A stretch of DNA of 64,000 bases, taken from the NCBI RefSeq assembly GCF_002795245.1, contig NZ_PGVG01000039.1, positions 1-64,000 of the forward strand, given 5' to 3'. Both the position numbers and the translations under genes were made by a program. Shown here in pieces: positions 27,646-36,136 of the stretch. The notes beneath the pieces are model-generated. The model was not told the origin of the DNA. It did not search any database and saw only the letters and a program-made list of their open reading frames with translations. Within the stretch, counting starts at the first letter, position 1, and each line of letters begins with the position of its first letter. This DNA is from Bradyrhizobium forestalis (lineage in GTDB: Bacteria > Pseudomonadota > Alphaproteobacteria > Rhizobiales > Xanthobacteraceae).

Positions 27646-28790
27646 CTGCGCCGTTGAAACATTCCGATCCCGTCAAGGTCGACGTCGCGCTGGAGGATCG
27701 CGCCTATGACATCGTCATCGGCCGCGGCGTGCTGTCTTCGCTTGGCGAACGGATCGCAGCCTTGCGGCCGGGCGTGCGTACGGCCGTTGTCACCGACCGC
27801 ACCGTCGCAAAATACTGGCTCGAGCCGGCCGAAGCGTCGCTTGCCGCCGCCGGCATCCCGACCTCGCGCATTGTGGTCGAGGAGGGCGAGATCTCGAAAA
27901 CCTATGCCGGCCTCGAAAAGGTCAGCGAGGCCCTGATCGCCGCTCGAATCGAGCGCAACGATCTCGTCATCGCGCTCGGCGGCGGCGTGGTCGGCGATCT
28001 CGCCGGCTTTGCCGCGGCGATCCTGCGCCGCGGCGTCGATTTCGTGCAGGTGCCGACCTCGCTGCTGGCGCAGGTCGATTCGTCCGTCGGCGGCAAGACC
28101 GGCATCAACTCGCCGCAGGGCAAGAATTTGCTCGGCGCCTTCCACCAGCCGGTGCTTGTCGTCGCCGACACCGCCGTGCTCGACACGCTGTCGCCGCGGC
28201 AATTCCGCGCCGGCTATGCCGAGGTCGCCAAATATGGCGTGCTCGGCGACGAGGCCTTCTTCTCCTGGCTGGAAAAGAACCACTCCGACATCTTCAAGGG
28301 CGGCTCCGCGCGCGAGCATGCGATCGCGACCTCTTGCCGTGCCAAGGCGGGCGTCGTTTCGCGCGACGAGCGCGAGACCGGCGAGCGCGCTCTGCTCAAT
28401 CTCGGCCACACCTTCGGCCACGCACTGGAAGCCGCGACCGGCTTCTCCGACCGCCTGTTCCACGGCGAGGGCGTCGCGATCGGCATGACGCTGGCGGCGC
28501 AGTTTTCCGCTAAGCTAGGCATGATCGGCGAGCTTGAGGCGGCGCGTGTCGAACGCCACCTGATCGAAGCCGGCCTGCCGACGCGCTTGCAGGACATCGC
28601 GGGTTTTGCGCAGGAAGGCCTTGCCGACGCCGACGCGCTGATGGCGCTGATGGCGCAGGACAAGAAGGTCAAGCGCGGCAAGCTCACCTTCATCCTGCTG
28701 GAAGCCGTGGGCCGCGCGGTGATCGCGAAGGATGTCGAGCCGGCGCCGGTGCGCGACTTCCTCGAGGACAAGCTCGCGCAGAAGGCTTGA
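27642..28790 (+). CDS. aroB: 3-dehydroquinate synthase AroB
   Basis: A 382-residue NAD- and metal-dependent enzyme converting DAHP to 3-dehydroquinate. Family signatures: 'IALGGGVVGDLAGFAAA', 'QVPTSLLAQVDSSVGGKTGI', 'SPQGKNLLGAFHQP', and the metal-binding histidines in 'NLGHTFGHALE' and 'RLFHGEGVAIGM'. Length is normal. The ATG lies within the aroK stop overlap. Cytoplasmic; completes an aroK-aroB operon. Confidence 0.96.
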   Translation: MTAPLKHSDPVKVDVALEDRAYDIVIGRGVLSSLGERIAALRPGVRTAVVTDRTVAKYWLEPAEASLAAAGIPTSRIVVEEGEISKTYAGLEKVSEALIAARIERNDLVIALGGGVVGDLAGFAAAILRRGVDFVQVPTSLLAQVDSSVGGKTGINSPQGKNLLGAFHQPVLVVADTAVLDTLSPRQFRAGYAEVAKYGVLGDEAFFSWLEKNHSDIFKGGSAREHAIATSCRAKAGVVSRDERETGERALLNLGHTFGHALEAATGFSDRLFHGEGVAIGMTLAAQFSAKLGMIGELEAARVERHLIEAGLPTRLQDIAGFAQEGLADADALMALMAQDKKVKRGKLTFILLEAVGRAVIAKDVEPAPVRDFLEDKLAQKA

Positions 28791-28821
28791 TGCGCGGCCG
28801 ATCATTTCTGTTGAGTGGTGC

Positions 28822-30126
28822 ATGGACTGGCTCGGATTCACCATCGTCGTCCTCTGCCTCTTGGTCTCGGCGTTCTTCGCCGCGAGCGAGACCGCGCTGA
28901 CCGGCGCCTCGCGCGCCAGCATGCTCCGCCTCTCCAAGCAAGGTAATCGCGACGCCGACGTCGTCTCGCAGCTGCTCGACATGCGCGAGCGCCTGATCGG
29001 CGCGCTTCTGCTCGGCAACAATATCGCCAATATCGGCGCGTCCGCGCTTGCCACCGGCATCTTCACGTCCTGGTTCGGCGATGTCGGCGTGCTCTATGCC
29101 ACCGGCGTGATGACCGCCCTGGTCGTGATCTTCGCCGAGGTGCTGCCGAAAACCATCGCGATCAACGCGCCGGATCGCATGGCGCTCGCGGTCGCGCGCC
29201 CGATGCGGCTGACGATGTACGTGCTGGGTCCACTGCTCAGAATAGTCGAGGTCATCGTGCGCCTGCTGATGCGGCTGTTTGGCTTGGCCGGCGAGCATCA
29301 GGCCATCCTGTCGCCGACCGAGCGCCTGCGCGGCGCGGTCGACCTGCTGCACCACGAAGGCAAGTTCGAGAAGCATGACCGCGACATGCTTGGCGGCCTC
29401 CTGGACCTGCGCGAGCTCCAGGTCTCCGACGTCATGATCCATCGCACCGAGATGATGATGATCAATGCCGATCTGCCGCCGGAAGAGCTGGTGCGCGAGG
29501 TGCTGGCGACCGAATACACCCGCATTCCGCTCTGGCGCGAGAAGCCGGAGAACATCATCGGCGTGCTGCACGCCAAGGATTTGCTGCGCGCGATCCGCGC
29601 CTCCGACGGCGACACCTCGCGCATCGACGTCTCCACCATCGCGCTGCCGCCCTGGTTCGTGCCGGAGATGCGGCCCGTCTCCGAGCAGCTCAAGGCCTTC
29701 CGCCGGCGAAAAACCCATTTCGCACTCGTCGTCGACGAGTACGGCGAGGTTGAGGGTCTTGTGACGCTGGAAGACATTTTGGAAGAGATCGTCGGCGACA
29801 TCTCCGACGAGCACGACGTCGTGGTGGCCGGCGTGCGCGCCCAGCCGGACGGCTCGGTCGTGGTCGACGGCTCGGTGCCGATCCGCGACCTCAACCGCGC
29901 CATGGACTGGCACCTGCCCGATGAAGAGGCAACGACGGTCGCCGGCCTCGTCATTCACGAGGCGCGCTCGATTCCCGACCGCGGCCAGAGCTTCACCTTC
30001 CACGGCTTCCGTTTCCGTGTCCTCCGCCGCGAGCGCAACCGCATCACCGCGCTCCGTATTTCACCGGTGCCGCGGGAAGCAGAGCTGGAGGAGGCAAAGC
30101 CGAGAAGGGCCGGGACGTCGTTTTGA
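28822..30126 (+). CDS. HlyC/CorC family membrane protein (DUF21-CBS-CorC_HlyC)
   Basis: 434 residues: a DUF21 transmembrane domain (about 1-190; 'AFFAASETALTGASRASM' is its hallmark), two CBS domains (about 195-335; 'VMIHRTEMMMINADLPPEEL', 'VVDEYGEVEGLVTLEDILEE'), and a C-terminal CorC_HlyC domain (about 345-425; 'VDGSVPIRDLNRAMDW'). Related proteins (CorC, MpfA) take part in magnesium efflux, with the CBS pair sensing nucleotides. It lies 31 bases after aroB on the same strand and may be cotranscribed. Substrate assignment is by family only. Confidence 0.92.
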   Translation: MDWLGFTIVVLCLLVSAFFAASETALTGASRASMLRLSKQGNRDADVVSQLLDMRERLIGALLLGNNIANIGASALATGIFTSWFGDVGVLYATGVMTALVVIFAEVLPKTIAINAPDRMALAVARPMRLTMYVLGPLLRIVEVIVRLLMRLFGLAGEHQAILSPTERLRGAVDLLHHEGKFEKHDRDMLGGLLDLRELQVSDVMIHRTEMMMINADLPPEELVREVLATEYTRIPLWREKPENIIGVLHAKDLLRAIRASDGDTSRIDVSTIALPPWFVPEMRPVSEQLKAFRRRKTHFALVVDEYGEVEGLVTLEDILEEIVGDISDEHDVVVAGVRAQPDGSVVVDGSVPIRDLNRAMDWHLPDEEATTVAGLVIHEARSIPDRGQSFTFHGFRFRVLRRERNRITALRISPVPREAELEEAKPRRAGTSF

Positions 30127-30138
30127 GCCTCACACTCG

Positions 30139-30261
30139 GTGTCATCGCCCGCCTTGTGCGCACTTGCGCACTGGGGCGGGCGATCCAGTACGCCGCAGCG
30201 GCTCGGCTATAGCCGCGCTGTCTCGGAGTACTGGATGCCCCGCCTTCGCGGGGCATGACAG
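30139..30261. repeat. Palindromic intergenic element, family B
   Basis: GTGTCATCGCCCGCCTTGTG at the left and CGCCTTCGCGGGGCATGACA at the right, with internal ATCCAGTACGCCGCAG facing CGGAGTACTGGAT. It fills the gap between the convergent CorC-type and bolA genes. Confidence 0.8.
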
Positions 30262-30266
30262 TGGGG

Positions 30267-30551
30267 TTAGCTTCCGCCTTCCCCCGGCGCCTGCGCATTG
30301 ATGGCGAGCGCGTGCACGCCGCCGGAGAGTTCCGCGGCGAGCGCCGAATTTATCATGCGATGGCGGTCGACCCGGCTCTTCCCTTTGAAGGCGGCAGACA
30401 CGATATACACACGGAAGTGCGTCTCGCCGCCCGGCCGATGGCCGGCGTGGCCTTCATGCAGATGTGACTCGTCGACGACTTGCAGGCTTTCAGGCGTGAA
30501 AGCTTCCTGCAACTTGTTGCTGATAGTGTCTTTCATGGCCATGTGTGCCAT
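30267..30551 (-). CDS. bolA: BolA family protein
   Basis: A protein of 94 residues from the ATG at 30551 (other ATGs at 30569, 30542 and 30536 are possible). The BolA class II KH-like fold is seen in 'LQVVDESHLHEGHAGHRPGG', 'ETHFRVYIVSAAFKGKSRVD', 'RHRMINSALAAELSGGVHAL'. The loop His residues in 'HLHEGHAGH' could bind iron-sulphur clusters together with a monothiol glutaredoxin, as known for the family. Divergent from the J-domain gene, with about 120 bases between starts; this pairing is common in alphaproteobacteria. Confidence 0.9.
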   Translation of the reverse strand: MAHMAMKDTISNKLQEAFTPESLQVVDESHLHEGHAGHRPGGETHFRVYIVSAAFKGKSRVDRHRMINSALAAELSGGVHALAINAQAPGEGGS

Positions 30552-30669
30552 TAAGGTGCGCGATCGCACCCCGTCAATACCCGGACGTCCAAGGTAACTG
30601 CGACCGGGTGCTCAGCGAATTGCAATGTCAAGACTTGAAGGTTTTTGCATTGCGTAGTCAAAGTCAGCC

Positions 30670-31302
30670 ATGCCGATCGATTCATCAAAGTTCTTCGACT
30701 CCATCCGCGTGAAGCCGCGAGGCAAGCAGCCGGAAGCGAAGCCGCGCGACACCGTGGTCAACTGCGAGTGGGCGGGCTGCGCGAACAAGGGGTCGCATCG
30801 TGCGCCGAAGGGGCGCGAGAACCAGCGTGAGTACTGGCACTTCTGCCTGGACCACGTGCGCGAGTACAACCAGAACTACAATTTCTTCTCCGGCATGAAT
30901 CCGGAAGCCGTCGCGCGCTACCAGAAGGACGCTCTGACGGGCCATCGTCCGACCTGGAAGATGGGCGCCAATGGCGGCAAGAAGGGATCGGAAGCCGAGA
31001 TCGACGGCGCCTTCGACCCGTTCAGCATGTTCTCCGAGATCAACGGCCGCGCCAACTGGCGCCGCGGCCCCGAAGCCCAGCCCAAGGCCGAGGCGCGCAA
31101 GGTGATGAATGCCGAGCGCAAGGCGCTCCAGGTCATGGGCCTCGGCCCCGACGCCACGCTTGCCGACGTCAAGACCAAGTACAAGGCGCTGGTGAAGCAG
31201 CATCACCCCGACGCCAATGGCGGCGATCGCTCCACCGAAGACCGCCTGATCGAGATCATCAAGGCCTATAATTATCTGAAGACGGTGGTGCGGGAGGCGT
31301 AG
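30670..31302 (+). CDS. J-domain (DnaJ-like) protein
   Basis: A 210-residue protein with a C-terminal J domain (about 152-208) containing the HPD motif in 'LVKQHHPDANGGDRSTEDRL', which stimulates DnaK-type ATPases. The N-terminal part has a cysteine/histidine cluster ('CEWAGCANKGSHRAP', 'WHFCLDHVREYN') that may bind a metal. This layout is characteristic of the alphaproteobacterial J-domain protein next to bolA, usually close to cobS. Its partner and clients are unknown. Confidence 0.9.
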   Translation: MPIDSSKFFDSIRVKPRGKQPEAKPRDTVVNCEWAGCANKGSHRAPKGRENQREYWHFCLDHVREYNQNYNFFSGMNPEAVARYQKDALTGHRPTWKMGANGGKKGSEAEIDGAFDPFSMFSEINGRANWRRGPEAQPKAEARKVMNAERKALQVMGLGPDATLADVKTKYKALVKQHHPDANGGDRSTEDRLIEIIKAYNYLKTVVREA

Positions 31303-31346
31303 GGGCTCCCTCAGACTGCTGCTGCAATCGGCGCCACACCATCAGT

Positions 31347-31509
31347 GTCGTCCCGGACAAGCGCGCCTTAAGCGCGCGCAGATCCGGGACCCATAGCCCC
31401 AGGGAGCAGTTTGGCGAAGACTCGTAGTGACGAAGTCTTGCCGCGGTACTCCCACCTCGGACGATCGAAAGATCACGCGGTATGGGTCCCTGCTTTCGCA
31501 GGGACGACG
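31347..31509. repeat. Palindromic intergenic element, family A (chimeric arms)
   Basis: Left arm GTCGTCCCGGACAAGCGCGC with GCGCGCAGATCCGGGACCCA; right arm TATGGGTCCCTGCTTTCGCA then GGGACGAC. The ends belong to two different arm subfamilies, as at 13912 and 41289. Lies just before the citrate synthase-like stop. Confidence 0.8.
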
Positions 31510-31534
31510 GAGCGTATCGCTCCGCCACCGCGCT

Positions 31535-32626
31535 TCACTCCGGCATCGCCCCCACATAGGACGAGCTCGGCCGGATCAATCGCCCCGTCCGCTGCTGCTC
31601 GCGCGCGTGCGCGGTCCAGCCCGCGGCGCGTGCCATCGCGAAAACCGGCGTGAACGCCTGCCGTGGAATCGCCAGCGCATCGAGCAGGATCGCGGTGAAG
31701 AACTCGACATTGGTCTCCAGCGGCCGATCGGGATTCTTCCTGCGCAGCGCGCTGCGGATATAGGCCTCGACCTCGCCGGCAAAGGGCAGGTCGGCGCCTT
31801 CAGCCGAAAGCCGCTCGATCGCGGCCTTGAGCACGTCGGCGCGGGGATCGCGCACGCGATAGACGCGATGGCCGAAGCCCATCAGCCGTTCGCCGCGCGC
31901 GAGCGCCGCATCCACCCATGGCCGGATGCGCTCGCTGGAGCCGATCGCGTCTAACATCTCCAGCACCGGCTCCGGCGCGCCGCCATGCAGCGGTCCGGTC
32001 AGTGCGCAGTAACCGGCGGTGACGGCGGCGAACAGGTCGGCCTGGGTCGAGGCCACCACGCGCGTGGTGAAGGTCGAGGCGTTCATGCCGTGGTCGCAGA
32101 CCGTGACGAAATAGGCATCCAGTGCGGCGACCTCACGCGGCTCCGGCGCGGCACCGCGCAGCATCCGCAGCGTATCGGCCGCATGGCTTGCATTCGGATC
32201 GGGCGCGACCGGCGGTAGTCCCTTGGCCTGACGAACCAGCGCGCCCGCAATCACCGGAAACGCACCGACGATGGTCGCCTCGTGCTCGATCCCGTTCTCC
32301 GCGCGAAGCCCGGCGACCGCGGCGCGGAACCCGTCGACGATGCCCATACCGTGCGTCGCGGGTAAGAGGTCCGGCAACCGCGCAAATGCGCGCTCCCGCG
32401 CCACGCCGAGGCTTGCGCGGACATTGGCTTCGCTCAAGCCGCTCTTGCTCGCGCCGTTCCAGAGCCGGGCGGTCACGCCCTCAAAACTCGACTGGCTTGC
32501 CAGCCGGCCGACATGCTCTCCGGCGATGATCAACTCGCCGCGCTCGCCATCGACATGGCTCAGCACGGTCTCAGCCGCGGGAACGCCGTCCAGCCCGATC
32601 TGGCTCTTGGTGAGGTGGATGTTCAT
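31535..32626 (-). CDS. Citrate synthase-like protein with Asp-to-Glu change at the catalytic acid
   Basis: A 363-residue protein of the citrate synthase fold (short, CitA/methylcitrate synthase-like branch). Catalytic histidines are present: His214 in 'ALTGPLHGGAP' and His253 in 'LMGFGHRVYRVRDPR'. The third catalytic residue, normally Asp in 'NVDFYSG', is Glu308 in 'ETNVEFFTAILLDAL'. 'DHGMNASTFTTRVVASTQAD' is the usual core helix. Homotypic citrate synthase activity is therefore uncertain; it could use another acyl-CoA or work with the paralogue encoded divergently. A good Shine-Dalgarno (AAAGGAGA) precedes the ATG. It shares a 72-base promoter region with the HTH-fusion gene. Confidence 0.85.
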   Translation of the reverse strand: MNIHLTKSQIGLDGVPAAETVLSHVDGERGELIIAGEHVGRLASQSSFEGVTARLWNGASKSGLSEANVRASLGVARERAFARLPDLLPATHGMGIVDGFRAAVAGLRAENGIEHEATIVGAFPVIAGALVRQAKGLPPVAPDPNASHAADTLRMLRGAAPEPREVAALDAYFVTVCDHGMNASTFTTRVVASTQADLFAAVTAGYCALTGPLHGGAPEPVLEMLDAIGSSERIRPWVDAALARGERLMGFGHRVYRVRDPRADVLKAAIERLSAEGADLPFAGEVEAYIRSALRRKNPDRPLETNVEFFTAILLDALAIPRQAFTPVFAMARAAGWTAHAREQQRTGRLIRPSSSYVGAMPE

Positions 32627-32668
32627 GGCCTGTCTCCTTTCACTGCGGAAAGGTCGGGCCTCTCGACA

Positions 32669-32697
32669 GATTGATCAATCTTGATTACATAAATCAA
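32669..32697. promoter_or_regulatory. Twin operator-like palindromes between the citrate synthase genes
   Basis: GATTGATCAATC (32669-32680) is a perfect 12-base palindrome, immediately followed by TTGATT-N5-AATCAA (32681-32697), a second perfect inverted repeat. Both share the half-site TTGAT. The second abuts the ATG of the HTH-fusion gene, which has no Shine-Dalgarno. TCGACA (32663-32668) and TACATA (32686-32691) spaced by 17 could be a promoter, placing the first palindrome in its spacer. Confidence 0.6.
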
Positions 32698-32698
32698 T

Positions 32699-33916
32699 AT
32701 GAAAAATTCCGATGGGCTGTACCTCTCCGCCCGTGAAGCCGCCGCCGAGCTCGCGATCTCCCCGGCCACCCTCTACGCCTATGTCAGCCGCGGCCTGATC
32801 CGCTCCGAGCCGACGCCGGACTCGCGAAAAAACCGCTATCGCGCCGAGGACGTCCGCGCGCTCAAAGAACGGCGCGTGCCGTCCCCCGAGCCGCGCGGCC
32901 TGCGCAGCTTCGACGCCGACCTGCCGGTGATGGACACGGAGATCTCGACCATCACCGAGGAGGGCGCGATCTACCGCGGCGTCAATTGCGTCGATCTTTC
33001 CGAGAGCGACACGCTGGAGCACACGGCGACGCTGCTCTGGGACGTCTCCGGCGTCGATCCGTTCGATCCAGATAATCAGCCGGAGATATCGGAGGAGATG
33101 CGCACGATCGGACAGGCCGCGCGCCGGGCGGCGCCGATCGACCGCGCGATCGCCGTGCTGGCGCTGGCCGCGAGCGCCGATCCTCGCGCCTTCACCCGCG
33201 CGCCTGATGGCCGCGCCATGGTCGGCGCGCGCATCGTCCGCCTGCTGGTTGCGACCATGCTCAATGCCGAGCCGTCGGACGAGCCGTTGCATCAACAGGT
33301 CGCGCGTGCCTGGGCGCCTGACAACAAGCATGCGCCCGATCTGATCCGCCGCGCGCTCGTCCTCCTCGCCGATCATGAGCTGAACGCCTCGACCTTCACC
33401 GCGCGCTGCGCGGCCTCGACCGGCCTCAATCTCTTCGACTCCGTCATCGCCGGCCTTGCCGCGCTGAAAGGGCCGAAGCATGGCGGTGCCGGCGTGCTGG
33501 CTTCGCAGCTCGTCAAGACGCTGGTCGATCGCGACGTCGAGCCTGTCGTGCGCGAGCGCGTCGCGCTCGGCGAGCGTTTCGCTGGCTTCGGTCATGGCGT
33601 CTACAAGCGTGGCGATCCTCGCGCGCAATCGCTGCTGAATGCCTTGTCGCGCGCCGGCGCGCCGCGCAAATTCACCCGCGAGGTGCCCGAGCGCATCGCG
33701 GAGGCGACCGGCGAATTCGTCAACATCGACTATGCGCTCGCCGTCCTCGTGCACGCGCTGCGCCTGCCCGCCGGCAGCGAGCTCGCGCTGTTCGCGATGG
33801 CCCGCAGCGTCGGCTGGATCGCGCATGCCAGCGAGCAATTGCAGTTCGGCAAGCTGATCCGGCCGAGAGCGAGATATGTCGGGCCCGCGCCGGGACGGAG
33901 GGCGGGGAGTTCGTGA
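32699..33916 (+). CDS. HTH-citrate synthase fusion protein
   Basis: A 405-residue protein. Residues about 6-57 form an excisionase/MerR-like winged HTH: 'YLSAREAAAELAISPATLYA', 'YVSRGLIRSEPTPDSRKNRY', 'RAEDVRALKERR'. From about 75 on it is a citrate synthase with all catalytic residues: His261 ('GPKHGGAGVL'), His299 ('FAGFGHGVYKRGDPR') and Asp344 ('FVNIDYALAVL'). A DNA-binding domain on a metabolic enzyme suggests acyl-CoA or oxaloacetate-responsive control, probably of itself and the divergent paralogue (inference). No Shine-Dalgarno precedes the ATG, so translation may be leaderless. Alternatively the HTH-like region only mediates oligomerisation. Confidence 0.88.
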   Translation: MKNSDGLYLSAREAAAELAISPATLYAYVSRGLIRSEPTPDSRKNRYRAEDVRALKERRVPSPEPRGLRSFDADLPVMDTEISTITEEGAIYRGVNCVDLSESDTLEHTATLLWDVSGVDPFDPDNQPEISEEMRTIGQAARRAAPIDRAIAVLALAASADPRAFTRAPDGRAMVGARIVRLLVATMLNAEPSDEPLHQQVARAWAPDNKHAPDLIRRALVLLADHELNASTFTARCAASTGLNLFDSVIAGLAALKGPKHGGAGVLASQLVKTLVDRDVEPVVRERVALGERFAGFGHGVYKRGDPRAQSLLNALSRAGAPRKFTREVPERIAEATGEFVNIDYALAVLVHALRLPAGSELALFAMARSVGWIAHASEQLQFGKLIRPRARYVGPAPGRRAGSS

Positions 33917-34028
33917 TCGCTCCAACTTGCGGTCCGGTTCACGGCGGCAGCAGAAGCGCTTAATTGCTTTCCGTCCCGTCCACCTCCGGGCAGGTTTGCA
34001 GCACCTTCGATCTCCTCGGGAGCCATTT

Positions 34029-35414
34029 GTGTCGCAAGCCGTCGCCCTAACTCGCCGCAGCCGCCCCCTTCGCACCTCGGCCGAACTGAGCTCGGCGATC
34101 GCGATGGCGTACGAGCGCATCGAACGTGACCAACACCGCAATTGCTGGATCCATGTGAGGCCCATGGAAGAGGCGCTGGCGGAGGTCGAGGCTCTCGCAC
34201 GTCGCGCCGCGCAGGGCGAATTGCTGCCTCTGCTCGGTGTGCCTTTCGGCGTGAAGGACAACATCGACGTGAAGGGCATGCCGACCTCGGCGGCCTGTCC
34301 ATCCTTCGCCTATGTTGCGGAGCGATCGGCCCGGTGCGTCGAGCGCCTCGCCGCGGCCGGCGCAATCTGTCTCGGCAAGACCAATTTGGATCAATTCGCG
34401 ACCGGGCTGTCCGGCGCCCGGTCACCTCACGGCGCCTGCCCAAGTGCCGCCGATGATCGCTATATCTCGGGCGGATCGAGCTCGGGCTCGGCCGTCGCCG
34501 TGGCGGCCGGTCACGTTGCCTTTTCACTTGGCACCGACACCGGCGGCTCAGGCCGGGTGCCGGCAGGTTTCAACGGCATCATCGGAATCAAGCCGACGGT
34601 CGGGCTTGTCTCATCCCGCGGACTGGTTCCGAACTGCCCCACGATCGATTGTCCGTCGATCTTCTGCAATTCCGTCACCGAGGGCAAATTGTTGCTGGAG
34701 CTCATCGAGGGCTTCGACGAGGAGGATTCCTACAGCCGCGAAGCGCGCGGCCCGTCATCCGCTGTCCCCGACGAATTCCGCTTCGGGCGCATTTCCGCCC
34801 CTCAGCTCAATTCATTCGGGTTGCCCGAATGCGACGCGCTTTACGAACAGGCTTGCGGGAGACTGGTGGGACTGGGAGGCGAGGCCCTCGAGATCGACTT
34901 CACACCTTTCGCCGAGGCCGGCGAAATGCTCTTCTCGGGACCGTGGATCGCCGAGCGCTACGCTGCGATCAGCAAGCTTTTCGACATCGATCATGGTGAT
35001 CTGCTGGAGGTTACGCGCAAAGTCCTGCATTCCGCGGCGCAATTTTCGGCGGCTGACGCATTCGCGGCGCAACATCGTCTCCTGAAGTTGCGGCGGCAGG
35101 TCCAGCTCCTCTTCAAGCAGATCGACGTCCTGGTCGTGCCGACCGCGCCGCGTCCTTTCACCATTGCGGAAATGCTGAAAGACCCCATCGCGCTCAATAC
35201 GCGTCTTGGTCACTACTCCTATTCCGTCAATCTTCTGGATCTGTGTGCGGTGGCGCTTCCCAATGCGACGCTCGCCAGCGGCATGCCGATGGGCGTCACC
35301 CTGCTGGCCCCCGCATGGCACGACCACGCCCTCCTGGACTTCGCCTCGCGATGGCAGCGGGACAATGGCGACGCTCTGTTCGGGCTGAATGTCTATGCGC
35401 GTGCCGCGACTTAG
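34029..35414 (+). CDS. Allophanate hydrolase-like amidase (AtzF N-domain type)
   Basis: 461 residues from a GTG at 34029 with a well-placed GGGAG upstream. Amidase-signature triad: Lys76 ('FGVKDNIDVKG'), Ser150 ('ISGGSSSGSAVAV') and Ser174 ('GTDTGGSGRVPAGF'). 'KPTVGLVSSRGLVPNCPTID' followed by 'CPSIFC' resembles the allophanate hydrolase branch. Unlike AtzF/DUR1,2 (about 600 residues) it has no C-terminal decarboxylating domain, so the substrate may be a related ureide or amide. It is followed convergently by a Crp/Fnr gene (stops overlap) and, beyond that, a NitT/TauT-type importer, which together suggest use of an organic nitrogen compound. Confidence 0.85.
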   Translation: MSQAVALTRRSRPLRTSAELSSAIAMAYERIERDQHRNCWIHVRPMEEALAEVEALARRAAQGELLPLLGVPFGVKDNIDVKGMPTSAACPSFAYVAERSARCVERLAAAGAICLGKTNLDQFATGLSGARSPHGACPSAADDRYISGGSSSGSAVAVAAGHVAFSLGTDTGGSGRVPAGFNGIIGIKPTVGLVSSRGLVPNCPTIDCPSIFCNSVTEGKLLLELIEGFDEEDSYSREARGPSSAVPDEFRFGRISAPQLNSFGLPECDALYEQACGRLVGLGGEALEIDFTPFAEAGEMLFSGPWIAERYAAISKLFDIDHGDLLEVTRKVLHSAAQFSAADAFAAQHRLLKLRRQVQLLFKQIDVLVVPTAPRPFTIAEMLKDPIALNTRLGHYSYSVNLLDLCAVALPNATLASGMPMGVTLLAPAWHDHALLDFASRWQRDNGDALFGLNVYARAAT

Positions 35415-36136
35415 ACGATTTCGAGGTCGAGCGCACGCAAATTCAGAATGACGATCAGGCCCCTGTCGTAGCGGATGATGCCTCTCGCCTGCATGCGAGA
35501 GAGCTGCACCGTCACCCATTGTCGCGTCGCCCCGATCAGGTTGGCGAGGTCGCCATGGGTGAACGGAATGCCGAGCACGATCTCGCGGCCGTGCTGCGAG
35601 CCGTAGATATTCGACAGAAAGATCAAAAGACGCTGCAACCGCTCGGTCACCGATCGTGTGCCGAGCATCTGCGCCATGGCCGAGTAGCACCTTGCCTTGA
35701 AGGCCAGGGCATCCAGCAGCGCCACCGCGATGGACGCCGACTGAAGCGCAAGCTCGCGCAGCGCGGGGCCAGGCAGAAACAGCAGCCGGCTGCGCTCGAT
35801 GGCAACCGAAGACCACATATGCGCACCAGCTCCGAAGAGGTCGGGCCCGCCGACGAAATTGCCGCCAAACCAGTAGGCGAGCGTCACCTCGCGCCCCGAA
35901 GGTGCTGCGTAATAGCTGCGGATCCGGCCGGATTCGATCAGATATATGCCGTTCTGCGTGTCTCCCTGGCGCCAGATATGCTTGCCGGTGTCCAGAACCT
36001 CGTGGCGACCGATTGCCTTCACACGGCGCTGGTCAGCCTCGCTCAGATGGTCGAGCAAGCCTGGCAACGATCTGACCAGAGCATCCGACTCCGCCAGCAT
36101 GATCCCGGCCGTCGTCTTGAGAGTTGCCGCTGACAT
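35411..36136 (-). CDS. Crp/Fnr family transcriptional regulator
   Basis: 241 residues from the ATG at 36136, preceded by GGGAGC; an upstream in-frame ATG (36169) would add 11. N-terminal cyclic-nucleotide-binding-type domain (about 25-140; 'HIWRQGDTQNGIYLIESGRI', 'GPDLFGAGAHMWSSVAIERS') and C-terminal winged HTH ('GDLANLIGATRQWVTVQLSR', 'MQARGIIRYDRG'). There is no N-terminal FNR-type cysteine cluster, so oxygen sensing by an iron-sulphur centre is unlikely. Its neighbours, the AtzF-like amidase and a NitT/TauT ABC system, are the probable targets. Confidence 0.9.
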   Translation of the reverse strand: MSAATLKTTAGIMLAESDALVRSLPGLLDHLSEADQRRVKAIGRHEVLDTGKHIWRQGDTQNGIYLIESGRIRSYYAAPSGREVTLAYWFGGNFVGGPDLFGAGAHMWSSVAIERSRLLFLPGPALRELALQSASIAVALLDALAFKARCYSAMAQMLGTRSVTERLQRLLIFLSNIYGSQHGREIVLGIPFTHGDLANLIGATRQWVTVQLSRMQARGIIRYDRGLIVILNLRALDLEIV

